From positions 1 through 64,000 of the forward strand of contig NZ_WMJZ01000001.1 in the NCBI RefSeq assembly GCF_009711095.1: DNA of 64,000 bases. Direction: 5' to 3'. Numbering within the stretch: the stretch's first letter is position 1; the number at the start of each line of letters is the position of its first letter. The position numbers were made by a program, and so were the translations under genes. The stretch comes from Intestinirhabdus alba. Its GTDB lineage: Bacteria > Pseudomonadota > Gammaproteobacteria > Enterobacterales > Enterobacteriaceae. A model generated the notes under the pieces. That model was given only the letters and a program-made list of their open reading frames with translations, was not told the DNA's origin and ran no database searches. This document shows, in pieces, positions 27,169 through 41,614 of the stretch.

Positions 27169-28858
27169 GTTGTTCTCCTGTTATCGGTGAAAGCGGGTGC
27201 GCCATATGAGAGGCGGCGAGATAGCCAAAGGTGAGCGCCGGGCCGAGGGTGATGCCAGGGCCGGGATAGGTGCCCGCCATAATGGAGTTCATGTCGTTCC
27301 CTACGGCGTACAGGCCCGCTATCGGCTCGCCGTTCTGGCCGATGGCCTGCGCGTTGGGGGTGGTGAGCAGCCCTCTGGCGGTGCCCAGATCGCCGGTGTA
27401 TAAGGTGACGGCGTAAAACGGAGCGCGAACCAGCGGCGCGTTGCAGGGGTTGGGGCGGTGGCCGGGATCGCCCATCGCCCGGTTGTAGCTGTTGCCGCCC
27501 CTGGCGAACTCGTCGTCCCTGCCGTCGGCGGCGTCGCGGTTGTAGCGGGCCACGCTCTCTTCCAGCGCCCGGGGATCGAGGCCGAGCCGCTCGGCAAGGG
27601 CGCTCAGCGAATCCGCCCGCTGCAGATAGCCAGCCTTTATCAGCGCGTCATTATTGACGGGAGCCGGGCGCGCCAGCCCGAGGCCGTAGCGCTTCATCGC
27701 CAGCGCGTCGCAGATCAGAAAACAGGGGGCGTTCTCGCTTTCGCTCTGCATGGCGCTGGCGAAGTGATGGTACGAGTTGGATTCATTAACAAACCGCCGC
27801 GCCTGCTGGTTGACGGCAATGATTCCCGGCTTCGCGCGGTCGGTGACCAGGTGTGGGAAGCGCTCCTCCGTTCCGTCGGCGTGACGCAGAACGGAGACGG
27901 GTGCCCAGAAGAAGTTGGAGTCGAGATCTGCGCCTTCTCTGGCACCGACGGCACCGCCGAGGCGAAGCGCCGCGCCGTCGTTGGTCGGCGGCGACAGGGT
28001 AAAGTGCTGGCGCGTATGGGGGCGATAGCGGGCCGCCAGCTCCCCGGCGGCAAATCCGCCGGCGGCCAGCACCACGCCGCGGCGGGCCAGCAGGGGCTGC
28101 CGCTGCCCCTCCTGCTCAACCACCACGCCGGTGACCCGGCCTGCCTCTTCGATGAGCGACAGAACGTTAACGTTAAGCTTCAGCTCCATGCCCTTACGCA
28201 GACTCAGCTCCGCCATGCGGGCGATCAGCGCATTGCCCATTGCCAGCCGGGTGCCGCGCGGATAGCGGAGCCGATCCCGGCCGTAACGCAGCAGCAGCCG
28301 GAGGCAGTGTGAAAAGGAGCGCAGGGAGCGGCGCATATCCAGAAAGTGCTGAATATCCACGCGGTTGACCATCATGCCGCCGAACAGCAACATGCCGGGA
28401 GGCGGCGAACGCAGGTCGCGAAAGCGCGCCCCCAGCGCCCGGCCGTCGTATTCAACCACCTCCAGCGCCCGGCCAACGTCGACCGCGCCCGGCTGCTGAG
28501 GGTAGTAATCCGGCGACAGGGGGCGCAGGCTGTACTTGACGGCACCCTCTTTCTCCAGGAAGGCCAGCGCTTCCCGGCCGGATTCAACGAAGGCGTCCAC
28601 CAGCTCCGGGCGGTAGTTTTCCGGCCCGATAATGGTTTTCAGATAGCACCTGATGGCCTCCGCGGAGCCGCTTTTTTCCGCCGCCCGTGCCTGATCGCTG
28701 TCGTGAATCCACACCGCGCCGCCGGAGATAGCGGAGGTGCCGCCAAAGTGCGGTGCCTTTTCCAGCATCAGTACCGACAGCCCCTTACAGCAGGCGGTGG
28801 CCGCCGCGGCGAAGCCCGCCGCGCCGCTGCCGATGACGATGGTGTCCCAGCTTTTCAT
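27158..28858 (-). CDS. FAD-dependent dehydrogenase, 3-ketosteroid dehydrogenase-like (paralogue 2)
   Basis: A 566-aa flavoprotein in the same family as the product of 25134-26837: VIGSGAAGFAAAATACCKG, GGTSAISGGAVWIHDSD, a central PTNDGAALRLGGAVGA and FVNESNSYHHF, and C-terminal GLYAVGNDMNSIMAGTYPG with GITLGPALTFGYLA. Two such dehydrogenases in one operon suggest two successive ring desaturations. The gene starts within an ATGA overlap with the upstream shikimate-dehydrogenase-like gene. It is distinct enough from paralogue 1 (for example SAISGG against SAWSGG) that the two probably differ in substrate. Confidence 0.85.
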   Translation of the reverse strand: MKSWDTIVIGSGAAGFAAAATACCKGLSVLMLEKAPHFGGTSAISGGAVWIHDSDQARAAEKSGSAEAIRCYLKTIIGPENYRPELVDAFVESGREALAFLEKEGAVKYSLRPLSPDYYPQQPGAVDVGRALEVVEYDGRALGARFRDLRSPPPGMLLFGGMMVNRVDIQHFLDMRRSLRSFSHCLRLLLRYGRDRLRYPRGTRLAMGNALIARMAELSLRKGMELKLNVNVLSLIEEAGRVTGVVVEQEGQRQPLLARRGVVLAAGGFAAGELAARYRPHTRQHFTLSPPTNDGAALRLGGAVGAREGADLDSNFFWAPVSVLRHADGTEERFPHLVTDRAKPGIIAVNQQARRFVNESNSYHHFASAMQSESENAPCFLICDALAMKRYGLGLARPAPVNNDALIKAGYLQRADSLSALAERLGLDPRALEESVARYNRDAADGRDDEFARGGNSYNRAMGDPGHRPNPCNAPLVRAPFYAVTLYTGDLGTARGLLTTPNAQAIGQNGEPIAGLYAVGNDMNSIMAGTYPGPGITLGPALTFGYLAASHMAHPLSPITGEQHDL

Positions 28859-29676
28859 GCGGCCGCCTCTTCCCCGGCCGGGATGGCACCGATGAACTCA
28901 CCCATCAGCGTCATCTGCGCCAGCGCCATTTCCGGGCCGGTCTGGATCGTGCAGCCGCGCTGGCGGGCAAACTGGAGCAGCGGGGTTTCGATTGGTGCCG
29001 TTACGACGTCCGCAACGTGGGTGTCGGCGGTCAGGGTGGTCAGCAGATCTTCCGGCAGCGGCAGGGCGTCAAAGCCCGCCATTCCCGCCGGAGAGCCGTT
29101 GACCAGCAGGTCGATGCCGGCAAGCGTCGCTGGCAGGGAGGAGAGATGCACCTGCGGAAAGTGGCTGGCCAGCCGGCTATGGAGCAACCGCTGCGTCGTC
29201 GGGTTCTGGTCGTGAATGGCGAGATGCGTGACGCCCGCCTCGCACAGTCCCCAGGCAATGGCGCTGCCGACGCCGCCGCAGCCGGAGAGCAGGGCTTTTT
29301 TACCGTCGGCACGGAAGCCGTGCGCCTCGGCGGCCAGCCGGAAGCCGACGCCGTCCAGCATATCGCCCTGCAGGCGTCCGTCCGGCAGTTTGCGCACCAC
29401 GTTAACGGCGTTGAGGTGCAGGGCGCGCGGCGTCAGCTCATCCAGCAGGGCGGCAACCCGCTGTTTATGCGGCACGGTCACCAGGATGCCGCTCATATTC
29501 TGCCAGCCGCGCAGGGCGTTCAGATAGTCGGCCACCGCCTCCGGGGCGATGTCGACCGGGATCATCACGCTGTCCATCCGCCGGTCGGCAAAGTAGCGGT
29601 TGAAGTTTTCCGGGGATTTTACCTGGCTGACAGGGTGGCCGATCACGGCCACGACCTGGGTGAATCCACTGATCAT
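28855..29676 (-). CDS. shikimate/quinate dehydrogenase-like oxidoreductase
   Basis: A 273-aa AroE-family protein. It keeps the catalytic Lys in VTVPHKQ, the Asn in LNAVNVV, the catalytic Asp in GDMLDGVGF, the NADP-binding LSGCGGVGSAIAW, and a C-terminal Gln in ALAQMTLMG. However the usual NTDG before the catalytic Asp is MLDG, the SxS carboxylate-binding motif is VSQVKS, and the Asn before VTVP is Leu, so the substrate is probably not shikimate itself. The core aroE lies elsewhere in such genomes. I chose ATG 29676, 5 bp after TGAGGTT. It is the first gene of the operon and divergent from the IclR gene. Confidence 0.85.
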   Translation of the reverse strand: MISGFTQVVAVIGHPVSQVKSPENFNRYFADRRMDSVMIPVDIAPEAVADYLNALRGWQNMSGILVTVPHKQRVAALLDELTPRALHLNAVNVVRKLPDGRLQGDMLDGVGFRLAAEAHGFRADGKKALLSGCGGVGSAIAWGLCEAGVTHLAIHDQNPTTQRLLHSRLASHFPQVHLSSLPATLAGIDLLVNGSPAGMAGFDALPLPEDLLTTLTADTHVADVVTAPIETPLLQFARQRGCTIQTGPEMALAQMTLMGEFIGAIPAGEEAAA

Positions 29677-29689
29677 GTTGAACCTCATT

Positions 29690-29786
29690 TGTTAATGCGA
29701 TGTTGTGGAAGTATTTCAATGGAAGCTGAGAGCGACAACGCAGAATTCGGCCATACCGGTTGTTAATCGCACCAGCGCTGCGATAA
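29690..29786. promoter_or_regulatory. candidate IclR operators in the divergent promoter region
   Basis: An inverted repeat, TTAATCGCA (29763-29771) and TGCGATAA (29779-29786), sits between the divergent genes. A half-site copy TTGTTAATGCGATG occurs at 29690-29703, close to the catabolic operon start. Spacing and symmetry suit an IclR-family dimer or tetramer. Confidence 0.4.
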
Positions 29787-29828
29787 TCGCGCTAATATGT
29801 CTATTTTGTTGCAAAAGTGTGAACAAGA

Positions 29829-30587
29829 ATGCAAAACCCAATTCACCCACGCGATTTGATCGTCGGCCTGCAGAAGGGGCTGGCGCTGATTCAGCTGTTT
29901 TCTAAGGCACACCCACGCCTCAGCGTGCCGCAGGCGGCGAAGCTCAGCGGGCTGACCCAGAGCGCCACCCGACGCTTTTTCCTTACCCTGGTGCACGACG
30001 GCTATCTGCATACCGACGGGCGCGCCTACTGGCTGACGGCAAAGACGCTGCGCCTGGGCCAGGCCTATGTCGATTCGGCACAGTTTCCCCGGATGGTGCG
30101 GCCGATTGTCGAGTACATCGCCAGCCGCAGCGGGGAGCACGCCTCGGTTGGCGTTATTGATGATGATGAGCTGGTCTATATCGCCCGCAGCAGGCACACG
30201 CCCTTTAACTCCACCTCGGTTCGCCTTGGGGAGAGGGTGCCGATCTACTGCACGGCGGGGGGCAGGCTGTGGCTGGCCTCCCTTGAGGAGGCGGAGTGCG
30301 AGGCGGTGCTAACGCGCATTCAGCGCGAGCGGCGCACGCCCTACACCGTTACCGACGTGGCGCAGCTGATGGCGAAGATGGAGGAGGTGCGCCGGCTTGG
30401 CTATGCCACCGTGGAGCAGGAGTTTGAAATCGGTATGCTGGTGGTGGCGGTGCCGCTGGCCGACAGGGAAGGGCAGTACTGGGGGGCGTTAAGCCTGACG
30501 AGCCATCTGTCGCGTACTTCGATGGAGAACCTGTGTCGCGACCATCTGGATTTACTCTACAGCGCCCAGGCGATGCTGAGCGCATAA
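29829..30587 (+). CDS. IclR-family transcriptional regulator
   Basis: A 252-aa regulator with an N-terminal winged helix-turn-helix (VPQAAKLSGLTQSATRRFFLTL, about residues 35-60) and a C-terminal effector domain (VEYIASRSGEHASVGVI, then GERVPIYCTAGGRLWLASL and IGMLVVAVPL). The LIVGLQKGLALIQLFS start resembles PcaR/PobR/PcaU regulators of aromatic acid catabolism. It is transcribed away from the six-gene catabolic operon and probably controls it in response to the pathway substrate. A strong terminator follows directly. Confidence 0.9.
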   Translation: MQNPIHPRDLIVGLQKGLALIQLFSKAHPRLSVPQAAKLSGLTQSATRRFFLTLVHDGYLHTDGRAYWLTAKTLRLGQAYVDSAQFPRMVRPIVEYIASRSGEHASVGVIDDDELVYIARSRHTPFNSTSVRLGERVPIYCTAGGRLWLASLEEAECEAVLTRIQRERRTPYTVTDVAQLMAKMEEVRRLGYATVEQEFEIGMLVVAVPLADREGQYWGALSLTSHLSRTSMENLCRDHLDLLYSAQAMLSA

Positions 30588-30613
30588 AAAACCCCGCGTG
30601 GCGCGGGGTTGCT
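30588..30613. terminator. bidirectional terminator between the IclR gene and cyoE
   Basis: AAACCCCGCG-TGG-CGCGGGGTT directly follows the IclR gene stop and serves convergent cyoE as well. Confidence 0.7.
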
Positions 30614-30627
30614 TCGCGGATACGCCT

Positions 30628-31518
30628 TTACCAGACGTAGGCCAGCAGGCTGTGGGCGTTGGGCACCATAAAGTCGACGGACATCATCACGCTCAGCGCG
30701 GTGATGGCGACGATGGAAAAGCCGAACAGCTTGCGCGCCCAGATTTTATCATCTTCCACCTTATAGCCGCGCAGCGCCATGCCCAGCCACCAGACGCTCA
30801 CCGCCGCGGCGACCGCCAGGTATTTATATCCGGCGTAGCCGCCCAGCGAAAGCATCAGCGTTGCCACGGCAAAGGCGATGATATACAGCGTGATGTGGTT
30901 TTTAGCCACCGAAATGCCCTTCACCACCGGCAGCACCGGAATATTGGCGGCCTGATAATCCTTAAAGCGGAAGATGGCGATGGCGTAAGAGTGCGGCATC
31001 TGCCAGAGGCTGAAAATCGCCAGCAGGATAGCCGCGCCGCTGTCAAAAACGCCCGTCACCGCGCAGTAGCCAATCACCGGCGGTGCCGCCCCGGAGAGCG
31101 AGCCGATCAGCGTGCCGTAAACCGAGTGGCGCTTCATATAGAGACTATAGACACCAACGTAGACCACAAAGCCCATCACCCCCAGCCAGCAGGCCAGGGG
31201 GTTAGCGCCGAACCACAGCAGCATAAAGCCAGCAATACCCAGCAGGGTGGCGTATACCAGCGAGACCGCAGGAGAAATCAGGCCCTTAACCAGCACCCGG
31301 TTCTTGGTCCTTTCCATCTTCCTGTCGATATCCCTGTCGATGTAGTTGTTAAATACACAACCTGACGCCACAACCAGTGACACCCCGACCAGCGTAGAGA
31401 GAAACAGCGGATAATCGATGCTGCCTTTGGAGGCCAGCAGAAAACCGCCAATCACCGAGATCAGGTTGCCAAAGATGATGCCTGGTTTTGTTACTTGCAG
31501 GTATTGCTTAAACATCAT
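30628..31518 (-). CDS. cyoE: protoheme IX farnesyltransferase
   Basis: CyoE adds a farnesyl group to heme b to make heme O, the high-spin heme of cytochrome bo3. The 296-aa UbiA-type membrane protein has about nine helices and the prenyl-diphosphate motifs [15 protein letters not shown] and [14 protein letters not shown] chose the ATG at 31518 ([13 protein letters not shown]), which gives the E. coli length. It is the last gene of cyoABCDE, 11 bp after cyoD. Confidence 0.98.
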   Translation of the reverse strand: MMFKQYLQVTKPGIIFGNLISVIGGFLLASKGSIDYPLFLSTLVGVSLVVASGCVFNNYIDRDIDRKMERTKNRVLVKGLISPAVSLVYATLLGIAGFMLLWFGANPLACWLGVMGFVVYVGVYSLYMKRHSVYGTLIGSLSGAAPPVIGYCAVTGVFDSGAAILLAIFSLWQMPHSYAIAIFRFKDYQAANIPVLPVVKGISVAKNHITLYIIAFAVATLMLSLGGYAGYKYLAVAAAVSVWWLGMALRGYKVEDDKIWARKLFGFSIVAITALSVMMSVDFMVPNAHSLLAYVW

Positions 31519-31529
31519 AGCCGCCGCTC

Positions 31530-35422
<3,893 letters not shown>

Positions 35423-35839
35423 TTAACGACCTCAATTCCACGGGATTTGGTGGCGTTTAAAGTGTGTGGGCATTTTACGGGAAGGTTACATTACTGTAAA
35501 CATCATTGGATCTGTGTTGCCGGATTATGCCGCACGTATCACATATGTTGCAATTTATCCAGGGTTAACTTTAAGAACCTGTTGCAACACCAAAATTATA
35601 ACCAAAGCGAGAGAATCTGCACGGCAGGTGGGGCAATAGGTATAACCAATGTAAAATTAAAACAATTGATTAACAGTTAATTATCAATATAGAGACAAAA
35701 GGGAAACGAAAAAATAAAAGGTGAGATGGCTGAATCGTTAAGGGAAATAAACGTGCCTGAGGTAATCACTAATTTTGCGCATTTTATTGCGCACGAAAAA
35801 ACAAATATTCCCGCGCGGGTGCTGATTATTTAGCCGATA

Positions 35840-35972
35840 TATACCCTAATTAATTCGAATTGCAGGACAAAACGCAGCGCGTTTTGAACAGCCCCCGGGC
35901 TGGCCCCGAAGGGGTGAGGCCCCTGGGCTGAATAAAGCCAACGCACATGCAACCTGAAGTATGACGGGTATA
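35840..35972. repeat. ERIC (enterobacterial repetitive intergenic consensus) element
   Basis: A 133-bp element begins TATACCCTAATTAATTCGAA and ends GCAACCTGAAGTATGACGGG-TATA, with AGCCAACGCACATGC before the end. These are the two arms of the ERIC/IRU consensus. The central part differs from the consensus. It lies between cyoA and the 3' end of ampG, next to a second hairpin. Confidence 0.85.
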
Positions 35973-36016
35973 ATTCCTCAGGGTTATTACACCGGCTTAA
36001 TAACCCGTTCTCCTCG

Positions 36017-37489
36017 CTACAAACGCGCCCTGCGCAGCGCCAGGAAGTCCAGCAGCCCACCTAAAACCACGCCACAAAGGGCAACCAGGACTCCCGCTTC
36101 CAGTAGCTCCGGCAGGAAGGTGAGGCGGGTGTAGTCCAGCGCGTTCAGCGACAGCAGCAGCAGCCAGAGCGCAAACAGTCCGCAGCCGGCCAGCAGGAGC
36201 CGCAGGGCCAGGCCGTAGGCGCCGCGGTAGTGCGTACGCGGCAGGAAGTTCCCGCTTTCCCGGGTGTACTCCAGGGTTTGCCGACAAACCAGCAACAGCA
36301 GCAGGCCCGGCACCGCCGCCGCGATAGAGAAAAGGTAGAAGCTGGACCAGCCGTGCGTTTCCACAAACCAGCCGGCGACGGGGCCGACGTAGACGCGGCC
36401 TACTGCCGAAAGCGCAGAGAGCAGGGCAAACTGAGTGGCGGAGAACGATTTATTGCACAGCGTCATCAGCAGCGCGACAAACGCCGAGGTGCCCATGCCG
36501 CCGCACAGGTTCTCGAAAAAGACCGCTGCCGCCATGCTGAATATATGCTTGTCGGTAATTGAAAGCAGCCAGTAACCGGCGTTAGATACCCCCTGCAAAA
36601 TGCCGAAAATCAGCAGCGCGCGGAACAGCGAAAGGCGCTGCATCAGCAGGCCGCCGTACAGCGCCCCGACGATGGTAGCCAGTAGCCCCAGCGTTTTGTT
36701 GATCGCGCCCACCTCGCCGGCGTCAAAACCGACACCGCGAATCAGAAAGGTGGTGGTCAGGCTGACGGCAAAGGCGTCACCAAGCTTATACAGCACGATC
36801 AGCAGCAGGATCAGCCAGGCGTTGTTACGACCAAAAAAGTCGCGCAGCGGCGCGGCGATGGCCTGCTCCAGCGTTTTGGGAATCGGAATGGCGTCCGTCG
36901 GCTCGGGGGCCAGCAGGGTGGCGATAATGCAGGGGATAAGCAGCGCCGCCATCAGCCAGTACATCCCCTGCCAGCCCAGCCAGCGGTCGGCCAGCCACAG
37001 CGCCAGGCCGCCGGAGACCAGCATTCCCAGGCGATAGCCCAGCACGCTGATCGCCGCTCCCGTCCCGCGCTCCTCGGCGGGCAGCACGTCGGTCTTCCAG
37101 GCGTCAAAGACAATATCCTGCGAGGCGGAGCAGAAGGCGATAACCACCGCCAGCGCCGCCATCCAGCGCAGCTGGGTGCCTGGCTCCAGAAAGCCCATGG
37201 CCGCAATGGAAATCAGCAGAAGCAGTTGGGTCGCCAGCAGCCAGCCGCGACGACGCCCTGAGAACGGCGGCGTGTAGCGGTCCATCAGCGGCGACCAGAG
37301 AAATTTAAACACGTAGGCCTGGCCGACCAGTGAGAAAAATCCGATGGTTTTCAGATCGATATTCTCGACGGTCATCCACGCCTGCAGCGTACCGGAGGTG
37401 AGCGCCAGCGGCAGGCCGGAGGCGAAGCCGAGTATCAGCAGGATGGCCGCTTTCGGCTGCCGGAAAAGCGTTAAGTAATGGCTGTTCAT
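36017..37489 (-). CDS. ampG: muropeptide permease AmpG
   Basis: AmpG is a proton-driven importer of anhydro-muropeptides released during wall turnover; it feeds recycling and AmpR/AmpC induction. The 490-aa, 14-helix MFS protein shows ILGFASGLPLALTSGTLQAWM, FLWSPLMDRYTPPFSGRRRGW, FCSASQDIVFDAWKTD, and EERGTGAAISVLGYRLGMLVSGG. The start is ATG 37489. It follows yajG with a 47-bp gap, as in E. coli. Confidence 0.97.
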   Translation of the reverse strand: MNSHYLTLFRQPKAAILLILGFASGLPLALTSGTLQAWMTVENIDLKTIGFFSLVGQAYVFKFLWSPLMDRYTPPFSGRRRGWLLATQLLLLISIAAMGFLEPGTQLRWMAALAVVIAFCSASQDIVFDAWKTDVLPAEERGTGAAISVLGYRLGMLVSGGLALWLADRWLGWQGMYWLMAALLIPCIIATLLAPEPTDAIPIPKTLEQAIAAPLRDFFGRNNAWLILLLIVLYKLGDAFAVSLTTTFLIRGVGFDAGEVGAINKTLGLLATIVGALYGGLLMQRLSLFRALLIFGILQGVSNAGYWLLSITDKHIFSMAAAVFFENLCGGMGTSAFVALLMTLCNKSFSATQFALLSALSAVGRVYVGPVAGWFVETHGWSSFYLFSIAAAVPGLLLLLVCRQTLEYTRESGNFLPRTHYRGAYGLALRLLLAGCGLFALWLLLLSLNALDYTRLTFLPELLEAGVLVALCGVVLGGLLDFLALRRARL

Positions 37490-37536
37490 TGGGATATCAG
37501 ACTGGCCCGGCGTTTTGCCGGGACCGGCCGCGAAAA

Positions 37537-38115
37537 TTAACGCGCGTTCTGTTTAATAAAGTCATGAATACTGGTGTCCTGAGACATATCGGCGATCGTG
37601 TCGGTCAGGACGGTATTCACCGCGTTGGCGATATTTTTGTTGGTGGCGGTAAACGCCCCCTCCACAGAGTAGTTCGCCCGGTAGTTTTTAGTCATTTTGT
37701 TGCCGTTGGCGGCGCTGGCGATAATAGCGATATCCGCCCTGGTGGCGATGTTGTAGCGAACGTTGCCCTGAGAGACGTCAGCGTACAGCTGGTTAACGAT
37801 AATCTGCAGATTGCTCGCGCCGCCGGGGCCAATCATATAGCCGCGGGCCGTCATCTGCTTCTCCAGCACCTCCTGCAGCAGGAAGCGCAGGTCGCGGGAG
37901 GCGGTCAGGGATACCAGCTGATTATCGCGGGTCACTTTCGCCAGCGCCTGGTCCGGACGACGATCCGCGCCGTTGATGCTGATAGTGATGCCCATCAGGC
38001 TGGGGTCCTGCTGCGGCAGCGTAATGGTTGGCGCAACGTTAATGGTTGTCGGTGGGGTGGCGCAGCCGGCCAGCATAAACAGCGTGATTAACGGAAAGAG
38101 GATTTTTTTAAACAT
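37537..38115 (-). CDS. yajG: lipoprotein YajG
   Basis: A 192-aa outer-membrane lipoprotein of unknown function. The signal peptide MFKKILFPLITLFMLAGC ends in a lipobox, followed by the conserved TITLPQQDPSLMGITISING and DLRFLLQEVLEKQMTARGY. I chose ATG 38115; the frame upstream is not conserved. It is cotranscribed with ampG downstream and divergent from bolA. Confidence 0.95.
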   Translation of the reverse strand: MFKKILFPLITLFMLAGCATPPTTINVAPTITLPQQDPSLMGITISINGADRRPDQALAKVTRDNQLVSLTASRDLRFLLQEVLEKQMTARGYMIGPGGASNLQIIVNQLYADVSQGNVRYNIATRADIAIIASAANGNKMTKNYRANYSVEGAFTATNKNIANAVNTVLTDTIADMSQDTSIHDFIKQNAR

Positions 38116-38405
38116 GTTCTGGCTCTCAGTAAATCTAAAGCGTGCACAGGGAAAAATTGCCGCCATCATAACACCGCTAACGATGAGGGGAAGTGGGCAA
38201 ACCGGCTAAATTTATTTCGTTTACGCTTTTGGGCGTCGCTGGCGTTCCGGACTACCGGTGGAAGATAAAGGTGTGAACTTCATTCCTTTGACTGAGAAAA
38301 AGCGGCGAAAGCAAAATATTTACCGGCCTGGCGCAGCGGAAGCAGCAAAAGCGGCTAGTATTTAAAGGGATGAGTGACCTCTCAGCGTTGTCGGAGGAGA
38401 TTTAC

Positions 38406-38723
38406 ATGATGATACGTGAACAAATAGAAGAAAAATTAAGGGCGGCGTTCCAACCCGTGTTTCTTGAAGTTGTGGATGAAAGCTATCGTCACAATGTTCC
38501 GGCAGGGGCTGAGAGCCATTTCAAAGTCGTGCTGGTCAGCGATCGCTTTGCGGGAGAACGCTTCCTTAATCGTCACCGTATGATTTACGGCACGCTAAGC
38601 GCAGAGCTTTCCGCTACCGTCCATGCGCTGGCGCTGCACACCTATACCATTAAGGAGTGGGAGGGGCTGCACGATACCATCTTTGCATCGCCCCCCTGCC
38701 GCGGGGCGGGCAGCATCGCCTGA
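38406..38723 (+). CDS. bolA: transcriptional regulator / iron-sulfur partner BolA
   Basis: BolA is a growth-phase morphogene regulator that also binds a [2Fe-2S] cluster with monothiol glutaredoxins. The 105-aa protein has the class II KH-like fold: [52 protein letters not shown], and [14 protein letters not shown] with the conserved His. I chose ATG 38406 (MMIREQ), after GGAGGAGA; upstream codons are not conserved. Confidence 0.96.
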   Translation: MMIREQIEEKLRAAFQPVFLEVVDESYRHNVPAGAESHFKVVLVSDRFAGERFLNRHRMIYGTLSAELSATVHALALHTYTIKEWEGLHDTIFASPPCRGAGSIA

Positions 38724-38778
38724 GAAAACGGATTTGCAACCGCTGGCGCTTTTCCAGTATGTTGCTAAGGATTATGTG

Positions 38779-38805
38779 AAAACGGCCTGCGGGCCGTTTT
38801 GTTTT
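38779..38805 (+). terminator. intrinsic terminator downstream of bolA
   Basis: AACGGCC-TGCG-GGCCGTTTTG with a T-rich tail. The remainder of the 343-bp gap to tig holds the tig promoter and leader; I see no gene there. Confidence 0.75.
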
Positions 38806-39057
38806 GCCTGAATTTTATGCGTGCGGGTCACTATTCAGACAAAAAATTGCCGGGAATTGTGAAAAAAGCCGCAGCAACGCGCGATAACCGTTCTCGACTC
38901 ATAAAAGTGATGCCGCTATAATGCCGCGTCTTATTTGAATGTCTTCGGGATGATTCTGGCGACAGGGAATGTGATTGATTATGAGAACATCCCGGTTCCG
39001 CGAAGCCAACAACCTGTGCTTGCGGAGAAGAGTTGACCGAGCACTGTGATTTTTTGA

Positions 39058-40365
<1,308 letters not shown>

Positions 40366-40390
40366 TACCGCTAAAGCGTTAATTTCGTCT

Positions 40391-40427
40391 AAAAGCCCGT
40401 CACCCTCCGGTGGCGGGCTTTTTTTGT
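40391..40427 (+). terminator. intrinsic terminator of tig
   Basis: AAAGCCCGTCACC-CTCC-GGTGGCGGGCTTTTTTT, 26 bp after the tig stop. The 259 bp from here to clpP carry the clpP promoter region and no gene. Confidence 0.9.
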
Positions 40428-40686
40428 CACGAATTTTGCATGTCGGCGTGTGAAATGCGCTTTTCAGGGTTAGCGTAAGCGCAAAAGATTGTTATGCTTG
40501 ATTTACGGCGATGCCGTACCCACTTACTGAACACTGGCGGTACGCGCGATCATCATCGCCACAGGCGGACAGCACGCATCGTTTGCCTGAAAGGCTGAGA
40601 CAGCACATAAAGGCGCTGGCTGATAATCCGTCCATAAGGTTACAATCGGTACAGCAGTTTTTTCATTTTTTATCCAGGAGACGGAA

Positions 40687-41310
40687 ATGTCATACAGCGG
40701 CGAACGAGATAACTTTGCACCCCATATGGCGCTGGTGCCGATGGTCATTGAACAGACCTCACGCGGCGAGCGCTCCTTTGATATCTACTCTCGTCTACTC
40801 AAGGAACGAGTAATTTTTCTGACAGGTCAGGTCGAAGACCATATGGCGAACCTGATTGTGGCCCAGATGCTGTTCCTGGAAGCGGAAAATCCGGAAAAAG
40901 ATATCTATCTGTACATCAACTCGCCGGGCGGAGTGATCACCGCCGGGATGTCGATTTACGATACCATGCAGTTTATTAAGCCGGACGTCAGCACCATCTG
41001 TATGGGCCAGGCGGCCTCGATGGGCGCATTCCTGCTGACGGCCGGGGCGAAAGGCAAGCGTTTCTGCCTGCCTAACTCCCGCGTTATGATCCACCAGCCG
41101 CTGGGCGGCTACCAGGGCCAGGCGACGGATATTGAGATTCACGCCCGTGAAATTCTGAAGGTAAAAGGGCGTATGAATGAACTTATGGCGCAGCATACGG
41201 GTCAATCTCTGGAACAGATTGAGCGTGACACCGAGCGCGATCGCTTCCTTTCCGCTCCTGAAGCGGTGGAGTACGGCCTGGTCGACTCGATTTTGACCCA
41301 ACGTAACTGA
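40687..41310 (+). CDS. clpP: ATP-dependent Clp protease proteolytic subunit
   Basis: ClpP forms the tetradecameric serine protease chamber used by ClpX and ClpA. The 207-aa precursor has a 14-residue propeptide ([18 protein letters not shown]), the nucleophile Ser in [11 protein letters not shown], the catalytic His in [15 protein letters not shown], and the Asp in [17 protein letters not shown]. The gene precedes clpX in the same direction, but the spacer is about 300 bp instead of the usual 125 bp or so. Confidence 0.99.
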   Translation: MSYSGERDNFAPHMALVPMVIEQTSRGERSFDIYSRLLKERVIFLTGQVEDHMANLIVAQMLFLEAENPEKDIYLYINSPGGVITAGMSIYDTMQFIKPDVSTICMGQAASMGAFLLTAGAKGKRFCLPNSRVMIHQPLGGYQGQATDIEIHAREILKVKGRMNELMAQHTGQSLEQIERDTERDRFLSAPEAVEYGLVDSILTQRN

Positions 41311-41324
41311 TGCCCCCGGACGCA

Positions 41325-41585
41325 AGCGTGCCGCGATACGCTTCTTTCTTCATGCTACCCGTGGGTGTCCCGACCGCTTGCCGAGGCGAACGGTCGGGGA
41401 GAGTATGAGAAGTTTGATACTTCTCGCCGAAGGCAGTCTGTGGCTGGGGCGGTTCGTGATAGCGAATCCGACGCCGGCCGCCGCCTCGATGTAGCTCGAA
41501 TGATTTTGTGTAATACTAATGTAGGGCGGCACAACGCGCTGTCGCGACTTGCGCCTGAGAATGGCATTTGCGTCGTCGTGTGCGG
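41325..41585. other. expanded clpP-clpX spacer with extra sequence
   Basis: The start (GCCCCCGGACGCAAGCGTG) and end (TGCGGCACAAAGAACAAAG, just after this stretch) resemble the short E. coli spacer; about 180-240 bp between them are additional. The insert holds hairpins such as AGAAGTTTGATACTTCT and ACCGCTTGCC...GGTCGGG, but no gene and no clear ERIC arms. It may separate clpX expression from clpP. Confidence 0.45.
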
Positions 41586-41614
41586 CACAAAGAACAAAGA
41601 AGAGGTTTTGACTC

